Positions 52,680 through 61,547 of a stretch of 64,000 nucleotides of DNA are shown here, piece after piece. This stretch comes from Streptomyces sp. NBC_01723 (GTDB taxonomy: Bacteria > Actinomycetota > Actinomycetes > Streptomycetales > Streptomycetaceae). The position numbers and the translations under genes were made by a program. Numbering within the stretch: position 1 is the first letter of the stretch; every line of letters begins with the position of its first letter. The notes beneath the pieces are model-generated. The model saw only the letters and a list, made by a program, of their open reading frames with translations, searched no databases and had not been told where the DNA came from. The stretch covers positions 496,001-560,000 of the forward strand of contig NZ_CP109171.1 in assembly GCF_036246005.1 (NCBI RefSeq), written 5' to 3'.

Positions 52680-53711
52680 ATGACGAAGCAACAGGGCGAC
52701 GGCGGGCGACGGCCGCCGGGGATGACCGACGTGGCCCGTGCCGCCGGGGTGTCCGCGCAGACGGTGTCACGGGTGCTCTCGGGCCATCCGCACGTGCGGG
52801 AGAAGACGCGGGCCGACGTCATGGCCGCGGTGGCCAGGCTCGGCTACCGGCGCAACAACGCGGCCCGCATGCTCTCCTCCGGGCGCAGCCGCACGATCGG
52901 CGTGGTGACCCTCCGCACCACCTTCTACTCACGCGCCCTGGTCACCTCGGGCATCGAGGGCGCCGCGCAGGCCGCCGGATACACGGTGAGCACCGCGACC
53001 ACCGCCTCGCTGGACACCTCCGCCATCGAGGACGCGCTGTCCCGGCTCACCGACCAGGGGGTCGAGGGCATCATCCTTTCGGTGCCGCTGATCCACACGA
53101 GCCCGCGGCTCGAAGAGCTGACCCGTGCCACGCCCACGCTCACCATCGACGGTTCGCGCACCGACGCCACCGAGGTCGTCGCCGTGGACCAGTCCCTGGC
53201 GGCCCGGCTGGCCACCCGGCATCTGCTGGACCTCGGCCACGAGACGGTCTGGCACCTCGCGGGCCCGGAGCAGTGGCTGGAGGCCGCCAGCAGAAGGGAG
53301 GGCTGGCGGACCACGCTGGAGGCCGCAGGGCGCGCGGTGCCGCCGCCCCTGGAGGGCGACTGGTCGCCCGCCTCAGGCTACCGGGGCGGGCTGGTCCTGG
53401 GCCGGATCCCGGACGCGACGGCGGTGTTCGTGGCGAGCGACGAGATGGCGTTCGGCGTCGTCCGGGCCCTGCGCGAACTGGGACGGCGCGTCCCGGAGGA
53501 CGTCTCCGTGGTGGGCGTCGACGACATCGAGCTGGCGGAGTACTGCTCACCGCCCCTGACCACCGTCGCCCAGCCCTTCGCGCAGATGGGCGAACTCGCC
53601 GTCGCCCACCTGCTGCGCTACATCGCCGCCCCCGAGACGGTGCCCGAACCGGCGTCGGTGGAACCGCGCCTCGTCGTCCGAGCGAGCACGGCGGCGCCCG
53701 TCAGGGACTGA
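52680..53711 (+). CDS. LacI-family transcriptional regulator (beta-galactoside region)
   Basis: 343-residue repressor. HTH at about 15-36 (GMTDVARAAGVSAQTVSRVLSG), hinge YRRNNAARMLSSGRSRTIGVV, effector domain with TRHLLDLGHETVWHLAGPEQWLEAASRREGW and VVGVDDIELAEYCSPPLTTV, the usual LacI ending. GAGGAAGG precedes ATG 52680; the in-frame ATG at 52635 is less likely. Divergent from the GH35 gene and probably bound at the twin GTTATCGAT sites. Its 3' end overlaps the convergent debranching-enzyme gene by 11 bp. Confidence 0.93.
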   Translation: MTKQQGDGGRRPPGMTDVARAAGVSAQTVSRVLSGHPHVREKTRADVMAAVARLGYRRNNAARMLSSGRSRTIGVVTLRTTFYSRALVTSGIEGAAQAAGYTVSTATTASLDTSAIEDALSRLTDQGVEGIILSVPLIHTSPRLEELTRATPTLTIDGSRTDATEVVAVDQSLAARLATRHLLDLGHETVWHLAGPEQWLEAASRREGWRTTLEAAGRAVPPPLEGDWSPASGYRGGLVLGRIPDATAVFVASDEMAFGVVRALRELGRRVPEDVSVVGVDDIELAEYCSPPLTTVAQPFAQMGELAVAHLLRYIAAPETVPEPASVEPRLVVRASTAAPVRD

Positions 53712-55635
53712 GCGGCCCCTCCCCCAGCGCCGTCCGCAGGGCCAGCGGGGTGGCCGCCGCCCAGGCCTGCGGGGAGCAGGAGTGGGGGTACGGGACCGGT
53801 GCGGGGGTCGCGGAGCGGTCGTAGCCGGCCAGGACCTCGGGCAGCCGGTGGCCGTGGTGGGACGCCGCCGCGATCAGGCCGTCGGCGACGGTGCGCACCT
53901 CGTCCGCGAGTCCCTGGCGGGCCAGACCCAGCGCGACGACCGCGTTGTCGTGCGGCCAGGCGCTGCCCCGGTGGTAGGAGAGCGGGTGGTACGGGCGCTG
54001 CCCGGCGGCCAGGGTGCGGATGGCCCAGCCGGAGAAGAAGTCCGGCTCCAGCAGCCGCCTTCCCACCCGGCGGGCGCGCTCCTCGTCGAGGATGCCGGAC
54101 CACAGCAGGTGCCCGGCATCCGAGGCCAGCGCGTCGACCTGGCGGCCGTCGCCGTCCAGGGCGAGGGCCGGGAAGTCGGCCCCGGGCATCCAGAAGTCCG
54201 ACGTGAAGCGGTCGCGCAGCCCTGCGGCGGTCTCCCGCAGACGGCGCGCGTAGGGTTCGTCGCCCCAGACGCCGGCGGCGAGTTCGGCGGTGCGCAGGAG
54301 CGCGTCGTAGGCGTAGCCCTGTGCCTCCGAGACCGCGATCGGCCCCTCGGCCTGGGTTCCGTCGGCGAAGCAGACGGCGCCCTCGGAATCCTTCCAGTTC
54401 TGGTTGACCAGACCGTTCGGGTCGGGGGTGTACACGAGGTAGCCGTGCCGCTCGAGGCCGCCGTCGGTGAGCATCCAGTCGACGGCCCGCCGGGCGTGCA
54501 GCTCCAGGCGGACGGCGAGGGTGCGGTCGCCGGTCGTCTCGTGGTGGGCGTGGAGCAGCACGAGGAAGAGCGGGGTGGCGTCGACGGCGCCGTAGTAACG
54601 GCCGTACGGGACCTGCCGGAAGTGGGCGAGTTCGCCGTGGCGGGTCTCGTGGACGATGCGTCCGGGCTGCTCTCCGCTGAAGGGGTCGTGGCGCTCGCCC
54701 TGGACGGCGGCGAGCGCGCTCAGCACGGCGGCCGCCGTCGCGGGCCGGTACGGCAGCAGGAAGTACGAGGTCAGCAGCGAGTCGCGCCCGAACAGGGTCA
54801 TGAACCACGGGATTCCCGCGGCGGGGACGCGCAGGTGCTCGCCGTCGACGCCGGTGACCGGGATGGTCAGCAGGTCGAGGTCGGCCAGTCCGCGTTCACA
54901 GGTGCGGGTGAGGTCGTCCGGCGCGGACGCCTGGCCGTGCGGGTGCCGTCGGCCGGTGGCGGGGGTGGAAGGGGTGGGCGCGGTGTGTCCGTGCGGGTGG
55001 GCGCGGGCGGTCAGCCGCACTTCCGCCCGTCCGTGCGCGTCGAGCGGCAGCCGCCAGGACAGGGTCCGGACGGTGGCGTCCCCTTCCGGCTCCGCGGCTC
55101 CGGCCGTGTCCGGGGCGGGGCGGCAGGTGAGTTCCGTACGGGCGTGCCATGCGGCCCGCCGGTAGGTGAAGACCGGCCCGTCGGCGCGGTCGTGGGTTTC
55201 GTACTCGGCGCCGGGCTTGGCGTAGTGGCGGTCGTCGGCGCGGAGTTCGAAGAGGTCGGCGAAGTCGGCGCCGACGGTCAGCTCGACGTGGGCGGTCACG
55301 GGGTCGGGGCGGTTGCTGACCAGGGTCAGGTGCTCGGTGAACGCGCCCGCGGTGACGCTCTGCCGCCGGAAGACGGTGTAGGCGGGCGGGTGGTCCCGGG
55401 TGCCCTCGGGGGTCAGGACGCAGGCGGCCGTGTCGTCGCCGTCCGCCGTGGCGGGTACCAGGACGACGGGCGCGGTGCCGTCGACGGTGAGCCGCCAGCG
55501 ACTCAGGTGCCGGGCGTCCTGCAAGAACAGGCCGTCCGGCGCCGTGCCGCGGGTGCCGGTGATCTCGCCGTCGGTGCCGAGCCGTACGAAGGTGGCGTCG
55601 CGCACGAGTTGGACGCGGGCTTCGGCCGTGGTCAT
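53701..55635 (-). CDS. Glycogen-debranching-enzyme-like (GDE N-terminal plus (alpha/alpha)6) protein
   Basis: 644-residue predicted cytoplasmic glycosidase-like protein. N-terminal 'glycogen debranching enzyme N-terminal' sandwich: FVRLGTDGEITGTRGTAPDGLFLQDARHLSRWRL. The C-terminal six-hairpin toroid holds AAGIPWFMTLFGRDSLLTSYFLLPYRP and YGRYYGAVDATPLFLVLLH, then HPLSYHRGSAWPHDNAVVA. These are typical of the amylo-alpha-1,6-glucosidase-related group, whose actinobacterial members include enzymes of unproven substrate. ATG 55635 overlaps the stop of the next gene upstream (ATGA). It lies downstream of the oxidoreductase/epimerase genes on one minus-strand unit. Confidence 0.85.
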   Translation of the reverse strand: MTTAEARVQLVRDATFVRLGTDGEITGTRGTAPDGLFLQDARHLSRWRLTVDGTAPVVLVPATADGDDTAACVLTPEGTRDHPPAYTVFRRQSVTAGAFTEHLTLVSNRPDPVTAHVELTVGADFADLFELRADDRHYAKPGAEYETHDRADGPVFTYRRAAWHARTELTCRPAPDTAGAAEPEGDATVRTLSWRLPLDAHGRAEVRLTARAHPHGHTAPTPSTPATGRRHPHGQASAPDDLTRTCERGLADLDLLTIPVTGVDGEHLRVPAAGIPWFMTLFGRDSLLTSYFLLPYRPATAAAVLSALAAVQGERHDPFSGEQPGRIVHETRHGELAHFRQVPYGRYYGAVDATPLFLVLLHAHHETTGDRTLAVRLELHARRAVDWMLTDGGLERHGYLVYTPDPNGLVNQNWKDSEGAVCFADGTQAEGPIAVSEAQGYAYDALLRTAELAAGVWGDEPYARRLRETAAGLRDRFTSDFWMPGADFPALALDGDGRQVDALASDAGHLLWSGILDEERARRVGRRLLEPDFFSGWAIRTLAAGQRPYHPLSYHRGSAWPHDNAVVALGLARQGLADEVRTVADGLIAAASHHGHRLPEVLAGYDRSATPAPVPYPHSCSPQAWAAATPLALRTALGEGPLSP

Positions 55636-57038
55636 GACCGGGCCTCCGTCAGGTCGTAGCCCGTCGGGTCGTACCCGGTCGGGTGGTCCGCCGCCGGGCC
55701 GGGGCTCAGCAGGTCGAGGGTGAGGGCGGCGGTCCAGGAGAAGTGCCGGGTGCCGCGGGCCGCGCCGGTGTCGGGGTCGACGTACTCGGCGAACCCCGAG
55801 TGTCCGGCCCGGGCGAGGAAGTCGGCGCGCAGCACGTCGGCCTCCTGCCGCAGGCCGTGGGTGCGCAGTCCCCGCTCGATCAGCCAGGCCGTGTTGAACC
55901 AGGCGGGGCCGCGCCAGTACCGGGTGGGGTCGAAGGCGGGGCCGGTCAGGTCGTAGCTCGGGACCAGCCGGGTGGCCGGGGCGCTGAAGTGCGGCCCGGT
56001 CAGCGTGGCGTGCAGGCTCCGGACGACGTCCTCGGGCAGGTGCGGGACGAGCAGCGGGACCAGGCCGCTGACGCTCCGCTCGTCGACGTGCGTGCCGGTG
56101 TGCAGGTCGCGGACGCGGAACAGTCCGGCCTCCGCGTCCCACAGCCGGTCCACCAGCGCCCGGGTCAGTGCGGCGGCCCGCTCCGTGTGCCGCTCCCCCG
56201 GCAGGCCCAGTTCGCGTGCCATGGCGGCGAGCGCCAGTTCACTCACGGCCAGCAGCGCGTTGAAGGACGGGTCCTCCACGGCGAACCGGTGGGGTGCCGT
56301 CCGGTCGTCGTAGCCGGCCTCCCGGTACTCGGTGGCCAGCCGCACGTAGCGGCCGTAGTCGAGGTCGGTGGGCCGGTCGGCGGGGTGGCCGTGGTCGAGG
56401 TCGGCGCGCCGGAAGGTGCCGGGCGGGCTGGGCTCGATCCGCTGGAGCGCCCGGTCCCAGCAGGGGCTGTTGTCCATGCCGGGTTCCCACGGGTGCACGA
56501 CGGCCGCGAGGCCGCCGCCGCCGAGGTCGCGGCGGTCGAGGAGGTAGTCGTGCCAGGCGGCGAGGCACGGGTGGACGCGGGCGAGGAAGCCGCGGCGGCG
56601 GGACTCGTCCGGGTCGGCGCGGTGCACCAGCCAGGCCGCCAGGGCGTGCACGGGCGGCTGGACGATGCCCGAGGTCTCGGCGGCCGACGGCGCGCCCGCG
56701 GCGCGGCCGGCCCGGGAGGACTGCCAGAAGTCGGGGCTCGGGAAGTAGGCGTCGTGCGGCAGGGCCGGGTTGAAGACGATGTGCGGGACGCGGCCGTCCG
56801 CCCACTGCGCGGCCAGCAGGGACTCCAGTTCGCGCTGGGCGCGGCGCACCGACAGGTGGCGCAGCCCGATGGCGACGAAGGCGGAGTCCCAACTCCACTG
56901 GTGCGGGTAGAGGGTGCGGGAGGGGACGGTGGAGGCGCCGGTCCAGTTGTCGAGGAGGACCCGCGCCGCACCGCGCCGCAGGGTCAGGTCTGCGGGCGCG
57001 GCGGGCGCGGGCCGGTCCAGGAGGTCGGGAGAGTTCAC
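55632..57038 (-). CDS. MGH1-like (GH63-type) (alpha/alpha)6 glycosidase
   Basis: 468-residue protein of the mannosyl-oligosaccharide glucosidase-like group. Marks: YPHQWSWDSAFVAIGLRHLSVRRAQRELESLL (acid region at the WDS), HPWEPGMDNSPCWDRALQRI, YWRGPAWFNTAWLIERGL, and TGAARGTRHFSWTAALTLDLL. Bacterial relatives hydrolyse glucosyl- or mannosylglycerate and small alpha-glucosides. GTG 57038 overlaps the preceding stop (GTGA), so it is coupled on both sides within the MDR - TIM barrel - MGH1 - GDE unit. Confidence 0.87.
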   Translation of the reverse strand: MNSPDLLDRPAPAAPADLTLRRGAARVLLDNWTGASTVPSRTLYPHQWSWDSAFVAIGLRHLSVRRAQRELESLLAAQWADGRVPHIVFNPALPHDAYFPSPDFWQSSRAGRAAGAPSAAETSGIVQPPVHALAAWLVHRADPDESRRRGFLARVHPCLAAWHDYLLDRRDLGGGGLAAVVHPWEPGMDNSPCWDRALQRIEPSPPGTFRRADLDHGHPADRPTDLDYGRYVRLATEYREAGYDDRTAPHRFAVEDPSFNALLAVSELALAAMARELGLPGERHTERAAALTRALVDRLWDAEAGLFRVRDLHTGTHVDERSVSGLVPLLVPHLPEDVVRSLHATLTGPHFSAPATRLVPSYDLTGPAFDPTRYWRGPAWFNTAWLIERGLRTHGLRQEADVLRADFLARAGHSGFAEYVDPDTGAARGTRHFSWTAALTLDLLSPGPAADHPTGYDPTGYDLTEARS

Positions 57039-57835
57039 GCGCCGGACCTCGCGAGGAAGCCGGGGACGGAGCGCACGGCGTCCAGGGGGTCGCCGGTCAG
57101 CCGGCATTCGAGGGCGAGGTGGCCGTCGTAGCCGATGGTGTGCAGGGCACCGAGCCAGGCGGGCCAGTCGAGGTGTCCGGCGCCGGGCTGGAAGCGGTTG
57201 GAGTCGGAGACCTGGGCGTGGCCGATGACGTCGGCGTGGGCGACGATCGCGGCGGCGGGGTCGGTCTCCTCGATGTTCATGTGGTAGCTGTCGATGCCGA
57301 TCCGGACCGAGTCGAGGCCGACGGCGCGGATCAGGTCGGCGGCCTGGTCCAGCCGGTTGACCATGTGGTCCTCGTAGCGGTTGAGCGGCTCCAGGAAGAG
57401 CGTGACGCCCTCCTTGCGGGCGTGCTCGCCGAGTTCGGTGAGACCGGCGAGGAGCACCTCGCGGTCCTCCTCCTCGGTGCGCGGCGGCTCGAAGGGCGGC
57501 AGCCGGCGCGAGAACATGCCGTACGAGGCGGGTGTCTGAGCGCCCACGCCGCCGATCTCGGCGATGACGGTGAGCTGGGACTTCATCTGGGCGAGGGCGT
57601 CGCGGCGGACGTCCTCGTCGAAGGCGCCGAGGAAGTGCAGCATGTCGACGCAGACGGTCGGCATGACGACGCCGTCCTCGCGGGCCTGCTTCAGTTCACC
57701 GAGGCGGGAGGCGAAGTGGAAGTCGCCCTTGCCGCGCAGTTCGATCGCGTCGTACCCGGCCTGCCGGGCGAAGTCCCACTTGGCCTGGAGGGTGTCCCCG
57801 GGCAGCAGCTGTTCCTGGACGGCGGTCTTGAGCAT
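57035..57835 (-). CDS. Sugar phosphate isomerase/epimerase-like TIM-barrel protein
   Basis: 266-residue AP-endonuclease-2-type TIM barrel. Metal ligands: Glu in VTLFLEPLNRYEDHM, Asp and His in RIGIDSYHMNIEETDP, His/Asp in VIGHAQVSDSNRFQPGAGHLDW, Glu in LALECR. This metal set is shared with xylose-isomerase-like, tagatose-3-epimerase, inosose-dehydratase and 3-keto-sugar enzymes. GAAAGG precedes ATG 57835. Position between a dehydrogenase and two glycosidases points to conversion of a free or keto sugar. Confidence 0.9.
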   Translation of the reverse strand: MLKTAVQEQLLPGDTLQAKWDFARQAGYDAIELRGKGDFHFASRLGELKQAREDGVVMPTVCVDMLHFLGAFDEDVRRDALAQMKSQLTVIAEIGGVGAQTPASYGMFSRRLPPFEPPRTEEEDREVLLAGLTELGEHARKEGVTLFLEPLNRYEDHMVNRLDQAADLIRAVGLDSVRIGIDSYHMNIEETDPAAAIVAHADVIGHAQVSDSNRFQPGAGHLDWPAWLGALHTIGYDGHLALECRLTGDPLDAVRSVPGFLARSGA

Positions 57836-57876
57836 GGGGGGCCTTTCGGAAAATACCGGTCGCAACGGAGCGGGTC

Positions 57877-58968
57877 TCAGAATTCCAGGACGACCTGCAG
57901 CGCCTCGGCGGGCCGCTCGTCCAGCAGTACGTAGGCGTCGGCCGCGTCGGCGACGGGGACGACGTGGCTCACCAGGGCGTCGACGTCGACCTGGCCCTCG
58001 GCGACCAGGCGCAGGAAGGTCTGCTGGAGGCGGTCGACGGTCCAGCGGTTCGACAGCTGCGGCGGGACGCCGCCGATCTGGGAGCAGATCAGCTGGACCC
58101 GGTTGTGGTGGAACTCGTCGCCGAGCCGCAGGCCGATGCCGTCGCCCTGGTAGAAGCCGGAGGCCACCACGCGCCCGCCGGCGGCGACCGAGCGCAGCGC
58201 CTCGTGCAGGGCCGGGTAGGCGCCGCTGATCTCGATGGCGAGGTCGGCGCCGAGGCCGCCGGTGGCCTCGCGGACGCGTTCGGCGACGGCGTCGGTGCGG
58301 GCGTTGAGGGTGTGCTGGGCGCCGTACCGCTTCGCCGTCTCCAAGCGGCCGTCGAGGGCGTCCACGGCGGTGACGCGGGCGCCGCTGAGCCGGGCGAGCC
58401 GGGTGGTGAGCAGGCCGATGACGCCCTGCCCGAACACCGCGACGTCCTCGCCGAGGTGGATGTCGCCGGCCAGGACGGCGTTGTAGGCGATGGCGCCGAC
58501 CCGGGCGAAGGCGCCGGCCAGCGGTTCGAGGCCGGCCGGGAGGCTGTGGCCGATCATGCGCTCGGCGGGCACGATGCCCTCGCTGCGGTGGCCCCAGATG
58601 CCCCACACCAGGTCGCCGGCGACCGGCAGGCCGGGGGTGCCGGCCAGCTCCGGGGAGACCTCGACGACCTCGCCGACCTCGGAGTAGCCCCAGCCGGCCA
58701 CCGGGTACTCGATGCCGGGCGCGCCGTCGCGGAAGAGCCGCGCCTCGGGGTCCCAGGTCCGGGTCAGATACGGGTTCGTGCCGCGGTAGGCGGTGAGTTC
58801 GGTGCCCGCCGAGATGCCCGAGTACCGGGTGCGGACCCGCAGGTGGCCGGGCGGCAGTTCGGCCCTGACGTGCTCGGCGACCTCGACCTGGCGGGGGCCG
58901 GTGAACTGGACGACCCGCTCCACGGACGGCACGGGCGACGCTGCTGACTTCGGCGACACGGATGACAC
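57877..58968 (-). CDS. Zinc-type (MDR) alcohol/sugar dehydrogenase
   Basis: 363-residue medium-chain dehydrogenase/reductase. N-terminal GroES-like domain (VEVAEHVRAELPPGHLRVRTRYSGISAGTELTAYRG, cited in part) carries Ser where Cys binds catalytic zinc in classic ADH. The Rossmann domain has VAVFGQGVIGLLTTRLARLSGARVTAVDALDGRLETAKRYGA in outline; the Asp after VTAV suggests NAD. It probably oxidises a polyol or sugar. GTG 58968 with GGAG. First gene of the minus-strand unit with promoter TTGACA-16-TATTGT upstream. Confidence 0.9.
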   Translation of the reverse strand: MSSVSPKSAASPVPSVERVVQFTGPRQVEVAEHVRAELPPGHLRVRTRYSGISAGTELTAYRGTNPYLTRTWDPEARLFRDGAPGIEYPVAGWGYSEVGEVVEVSPELAGTPGLPVAGDLVWGIWGHRSEGIVPAERMIGHSLPAGLEPLAGAFARVGAIAYNAVLAGDIHLGEDVAVFGQGVIGLLTTRLARLSGARVTAVDALDGRLETAKRYGAQHTLNARTDAVAERVREATGGLGADLAIEISGAYPALHEALRSVAAGGRVVASGFYQGDGIGLRLGDEFHHNRVQLICSQIGGVPPQLSNRWTVDRLQQTFLRLVAEGQVDVDALVSHVVPVADAADAYVLLDERPAEALQVVLEF

Positions 58969-58996
58969 GGAGGGCTCCGGAAGGGTTGCTGATGCG

Positions 58997-59055
58997 GTTG
59001 CGTCGACAATATCCGCAACTTATGTCTTGTCAACAAGCAAAAGTGATGCTGTGAT
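58997..59055. promoter_or_regulatory. Divergent promoters and palindromes of the MDR unit and ABC importer
   Basis: Minus strand: TTGACA (59028-59033), 16 bp, TATTGT (59006-59011). Plus strand: TTGTCA (59027-59032), 17 bp, TGTGAT (59050-59055). Both -35 boxes sit on one palindrome, CTTGTCAACAAG (59026-59037). A second palindrome, GTTGCG-11-CGCAAC (58997-59019), covers the minus-strand -10. The ROK regulator at 62444 is a candidate binder. Confidence 0.65.
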
Positions 59056-59093
59056 GCGTGGCGAGCAGACGTAAGCCGGAACGAGGACACTCA

Positions 59094-60497
59094 ATGCGCA
59101 TCAGGACCCTGCGGTCGAGGACGACCGCGGTCGGCGTCACGGCGGCCCTGGGAGTAGGGCTGCTCTCGGGCTGCGCGGGCAGCACCGGGCCCGGCAGGCC
59201 GGACCGTGAGATCACGGTCTGGTCCCAGGAGAACCTCCCCGACCGTGTCGCGGCGACGCGGAAGGTCGTCGACGGGTTCGAGAAGAAGACCGGGATCAAG
59301 GTCAGACTCGTCGGGGTCGACGAGGCCCAGATGCCGCAGCTGATCATGTCGGCGGCGGCCTCGGGCACGCTGCCCGACGTCATCGGCGCCGCCCCCATGG
59401 GCCAGGTCTGGCAGATGTACACCAACGGCCTGCTGAACACCGACATCCCGAAGCGGATCGTCGGCGAACTGGGCCGGGACACGTTCAACACCAACGCGCT
59501 GGAGCTGACCTCGGACGGCGCCACCAGCCTCGGTGTGCCCTCCGACGCCTGGCTCCAGTTGCTGGTCTACCGCAAGGACCAGTTGGCGCAGAAGGGCCTG
59601 CCGGCGCCCGACACGTACGCGAAGACGCTGGCCGCCGCCAAGGCGCTGACCACCAAGGGTCACGACGGCATCTCGGCCGCCACCGACCCCAGCGACGTCT
59701 TCACCTCGCAGAGCTTCGAGAGCGTCGCCCTCGCCAACGACTGCCAACTGGTCGACGACCGGCACGAGGTCGCCCTCGACTCCCCGCAGTGCGAGACCGC
59801 CTTCCGCACCTACGACCGACTGGCCCGCACCTACGGGGCGCCCGGCACCCAGACCGTGGACTCCACCCGGGCCACCTACTTCGCCGGCCGCTCCTCGATG
59901 GTCGTCTGGTCCTCGTTCCTGCTCGACGAACTCGCCGGCCTGCGCAAGGACGCCCTGCCCAGCTGCCCCCAGTGCGCGAAGGACCCCCAGTACCTGTCGG
60001 ACAACAGCGGCATCGTCACCGCGATGAAGGGCCCCGACGCCGAGGAGGCGGCCCAGTTCGGCGAGATCACGTCCTGGGTGACCACCAAGACCGCCGAGAC
60101 CGCGGCGTCCCGTGAGTTCATCGAGTACATGATGGGCACCGGCTACGAGTCCTGGTTCGGCATGGCGCCCGAGGGCAAGATCCCGGTCCGCAAGGGCACC
60201 GCCGACGCTCCCGAGCGCTACCTCGAGTCCTGGCGCCACAGCGAGATCGGCGTCGACACCCGCAAACCGCTGGACGAGGTCTTCCCCGACAGCCTGCTGG
60301 ACCAGCTCGCCGACGGCGTCAGCAACATGCGCCGCTGGGGCATCTCCCAGGGCGAGGGAGCCCTGGTCGGGGCCACCAACGGCGAACTGCCCGTACCGAA
60401 GGCGGTCGGCGCCATGACCAGCGGCCAGCGCTCACCGTCCGAGGCGGCACGCGACGCCGACGAAGAGGTCGCCGCCCTGAAGAAGTCCTTGCAGTAG
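59094..60497 (+). CDS. ABC transporter sugar-binding lipoprotein
   Basis: 467-residue family 1 binding protein. Signal with lipobox LLSGCAG (Cys about 27), then REITVWSQENLPDRVAATRKVVDGFEKKTGIKV, cited in part, LPDVIGAAPMGQVWQMYTNGLL, YFAGRSSMVVWSSFLLDEL and FIEYMMGTGYESWFGMAPEGKIPVRKG. Two internal Cys pairs (NDCQ...SPQCE and SCPQC) may form disulfides. GAGGAC precedes ATG 59094. Followed by the two permeases. Confidence 0.92.
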   Translation: MRIRTLRSRTTAVGVTAALGVGLLSGCAGSTGPGRPDREITVWSQENLPDRVAATRKVVDGFEKKTGIKVRLVGVDEAQMPQLIMSAAASGTLPDVIGAAPMGQVWQMYTNGLLNTDIPKRIVGELGRDTFNTNALELTSDGATSLGVPSDAWLQLLVYRKDQLAQKGLPAPDTYAKTLAAAKALTTKGHDGISAATDPSDVFTSQSFESVALANDCQLVDDRHEVALDSPQCETAFRTYDRLARTYGAPGTQTVDSTRATYFAGRSSMVVWSSFLLDELAGLRKDALPSCPQCAKDPQYLSDNSGIVTAMKGPDAEEAAQFGEITSWVTTKTAETAASREFIEYMMGTGYESWFGMAPEGKIPVRKGTADAPERYLESWRHSEIGVDTRKPLDEVFPDSLLDQLADGVSNMRRWGISQGEGALVGATNGELPVPKAVGAMTSGQRSPSEAARDADEEVAALKKSLQ

Positions 60498-60527
60498 CCG
60501 CCCGCCTGCACCTCACGAAGGTCCCTC

Positions 60528-61547
60528 ATGACTACAGCTCCAGCCGGCGCACCGCAGCGCCGGGACTCCAGCCCCCGGTCCACCGACCGCTCCGCCCCCT
60601 CGGGCCGTCGGCCGATGACCGCCAGCCGGCGGGCCAACCGGGCGGGACTCGCGTTCGTCTCCCCCACCTTCCTCGTCGTCCTCGTGGTGGTCGTGCTGCC
60701 CATCGCCTGGACCGTGCTGCTCGCCTTCCAGAAGGCCCGGCTCGTCGACATCCAGGGCATGAGCCTGTTCGGCAACTGGACCCTGGACAACTTCGCGCAG
60801 GTCTTCGACTCGGCCGGCTTCTGGTCCAGCCTGGGCACCACCCTGCTGTACACCGCCGGCTCCACCTTCGGCTCCGTCGTCCTCGGCCTGATCGCCGCGC
60901 TCGCGCTGCGCAAGCCGTTCAAGGGACGCGGGCTGCTGCGCGCGGCGATGCTGCTGCCGTACGTCGCGCCCGTCGTCGCCGTGGCCTTCGTCTGGGAGGT
61001 CGCGCTCAGCCCGCAGTACGGCGTGGTCAACGACTGGGGCAAGCGGCTGTTCGGCTGGGACGACCCGATCGCCTTCCTGTCCACCCGGGAGTACGAAGTC
61101 CACCTGCTGGGACTGCATTTCGACATCCCGCTGGCGCTGCTGACCGTCATCGTCTTCGAGTGCTGGCGCTACTTCCCGTTCGCGTTCCTGTTCATCCTGG
61201 CGCGGCTGCAGGCGGTGCCCGACACGCTGGAGGAGGCGGCGCTGGTCGACGGGGCCACCCCGACCCAGCGGTTCCGGCACGTGCTGCTGCCCCAGCTGAT
61301 GCCGGTCATCGCACTGCTGTGCGTCCTGCGGTTCATCATGACGTTCAACAAGTTCGACGACGTGTACCTGCTCACCGGCGGCGGCGCCGGCACCGACGTG
61401 GCCGCCGTGCGCGTCTACGACTTCCTCACCGCCCGCTACGACGTGGGAGCCGCGGCCGCCCAGGCGCTCGTCCTGGCCGTCTCGCTGATGATCCTGCTGG
61501 GCTTCTACTTCAAGTTCTTCGGCAACAAGGTCCAGGAGGAAGCGTGA
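60528..61547 (+). CDS. Carbohydrate ABC transporter permease (MalF type)
   Basis: 339-residue permease. A disordered basic N-terminus of about 35 residues, then six helices beginning AFVSPTFLVVLVVVVLPIAWTVLL. EAA loop: EEAALVDGATPTQRFRHVLLPQLMP. Thirty bp after the binding-protein stop; its stop overlaps the next start (GTGA). Confidence 0.93.
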   Translation: MTTAPAGAPQRRDSSPRSTDRSAPSGRRPMTASRRANRAGLAFVSPTFLVVLVVVVLPIAWTVLLAFQKARLVDIQGMSLFGNWTLDNFAQVFDSAGFWSSLGTTLLYTAGSTFGSVVLGLIAALALRKPFKGRGLLRAAMLLPYVAPVVAVAFVWEVALSPQYGVVNDWGKRLFGWDDPIAFLSTREYEVHLLGLHFDIPLALLTVIVFECWRYFPFAFLFILARLQAVPDTLEEAALVDGATPTQRFRHVLLPQLMPVIALLCVLRFIMTFNKFDDVYLLTGGGAGTDVAAVRVYDFLTARYDVGAAAAQALVLAVSLMILLGFYFKFFGNKVQEEA

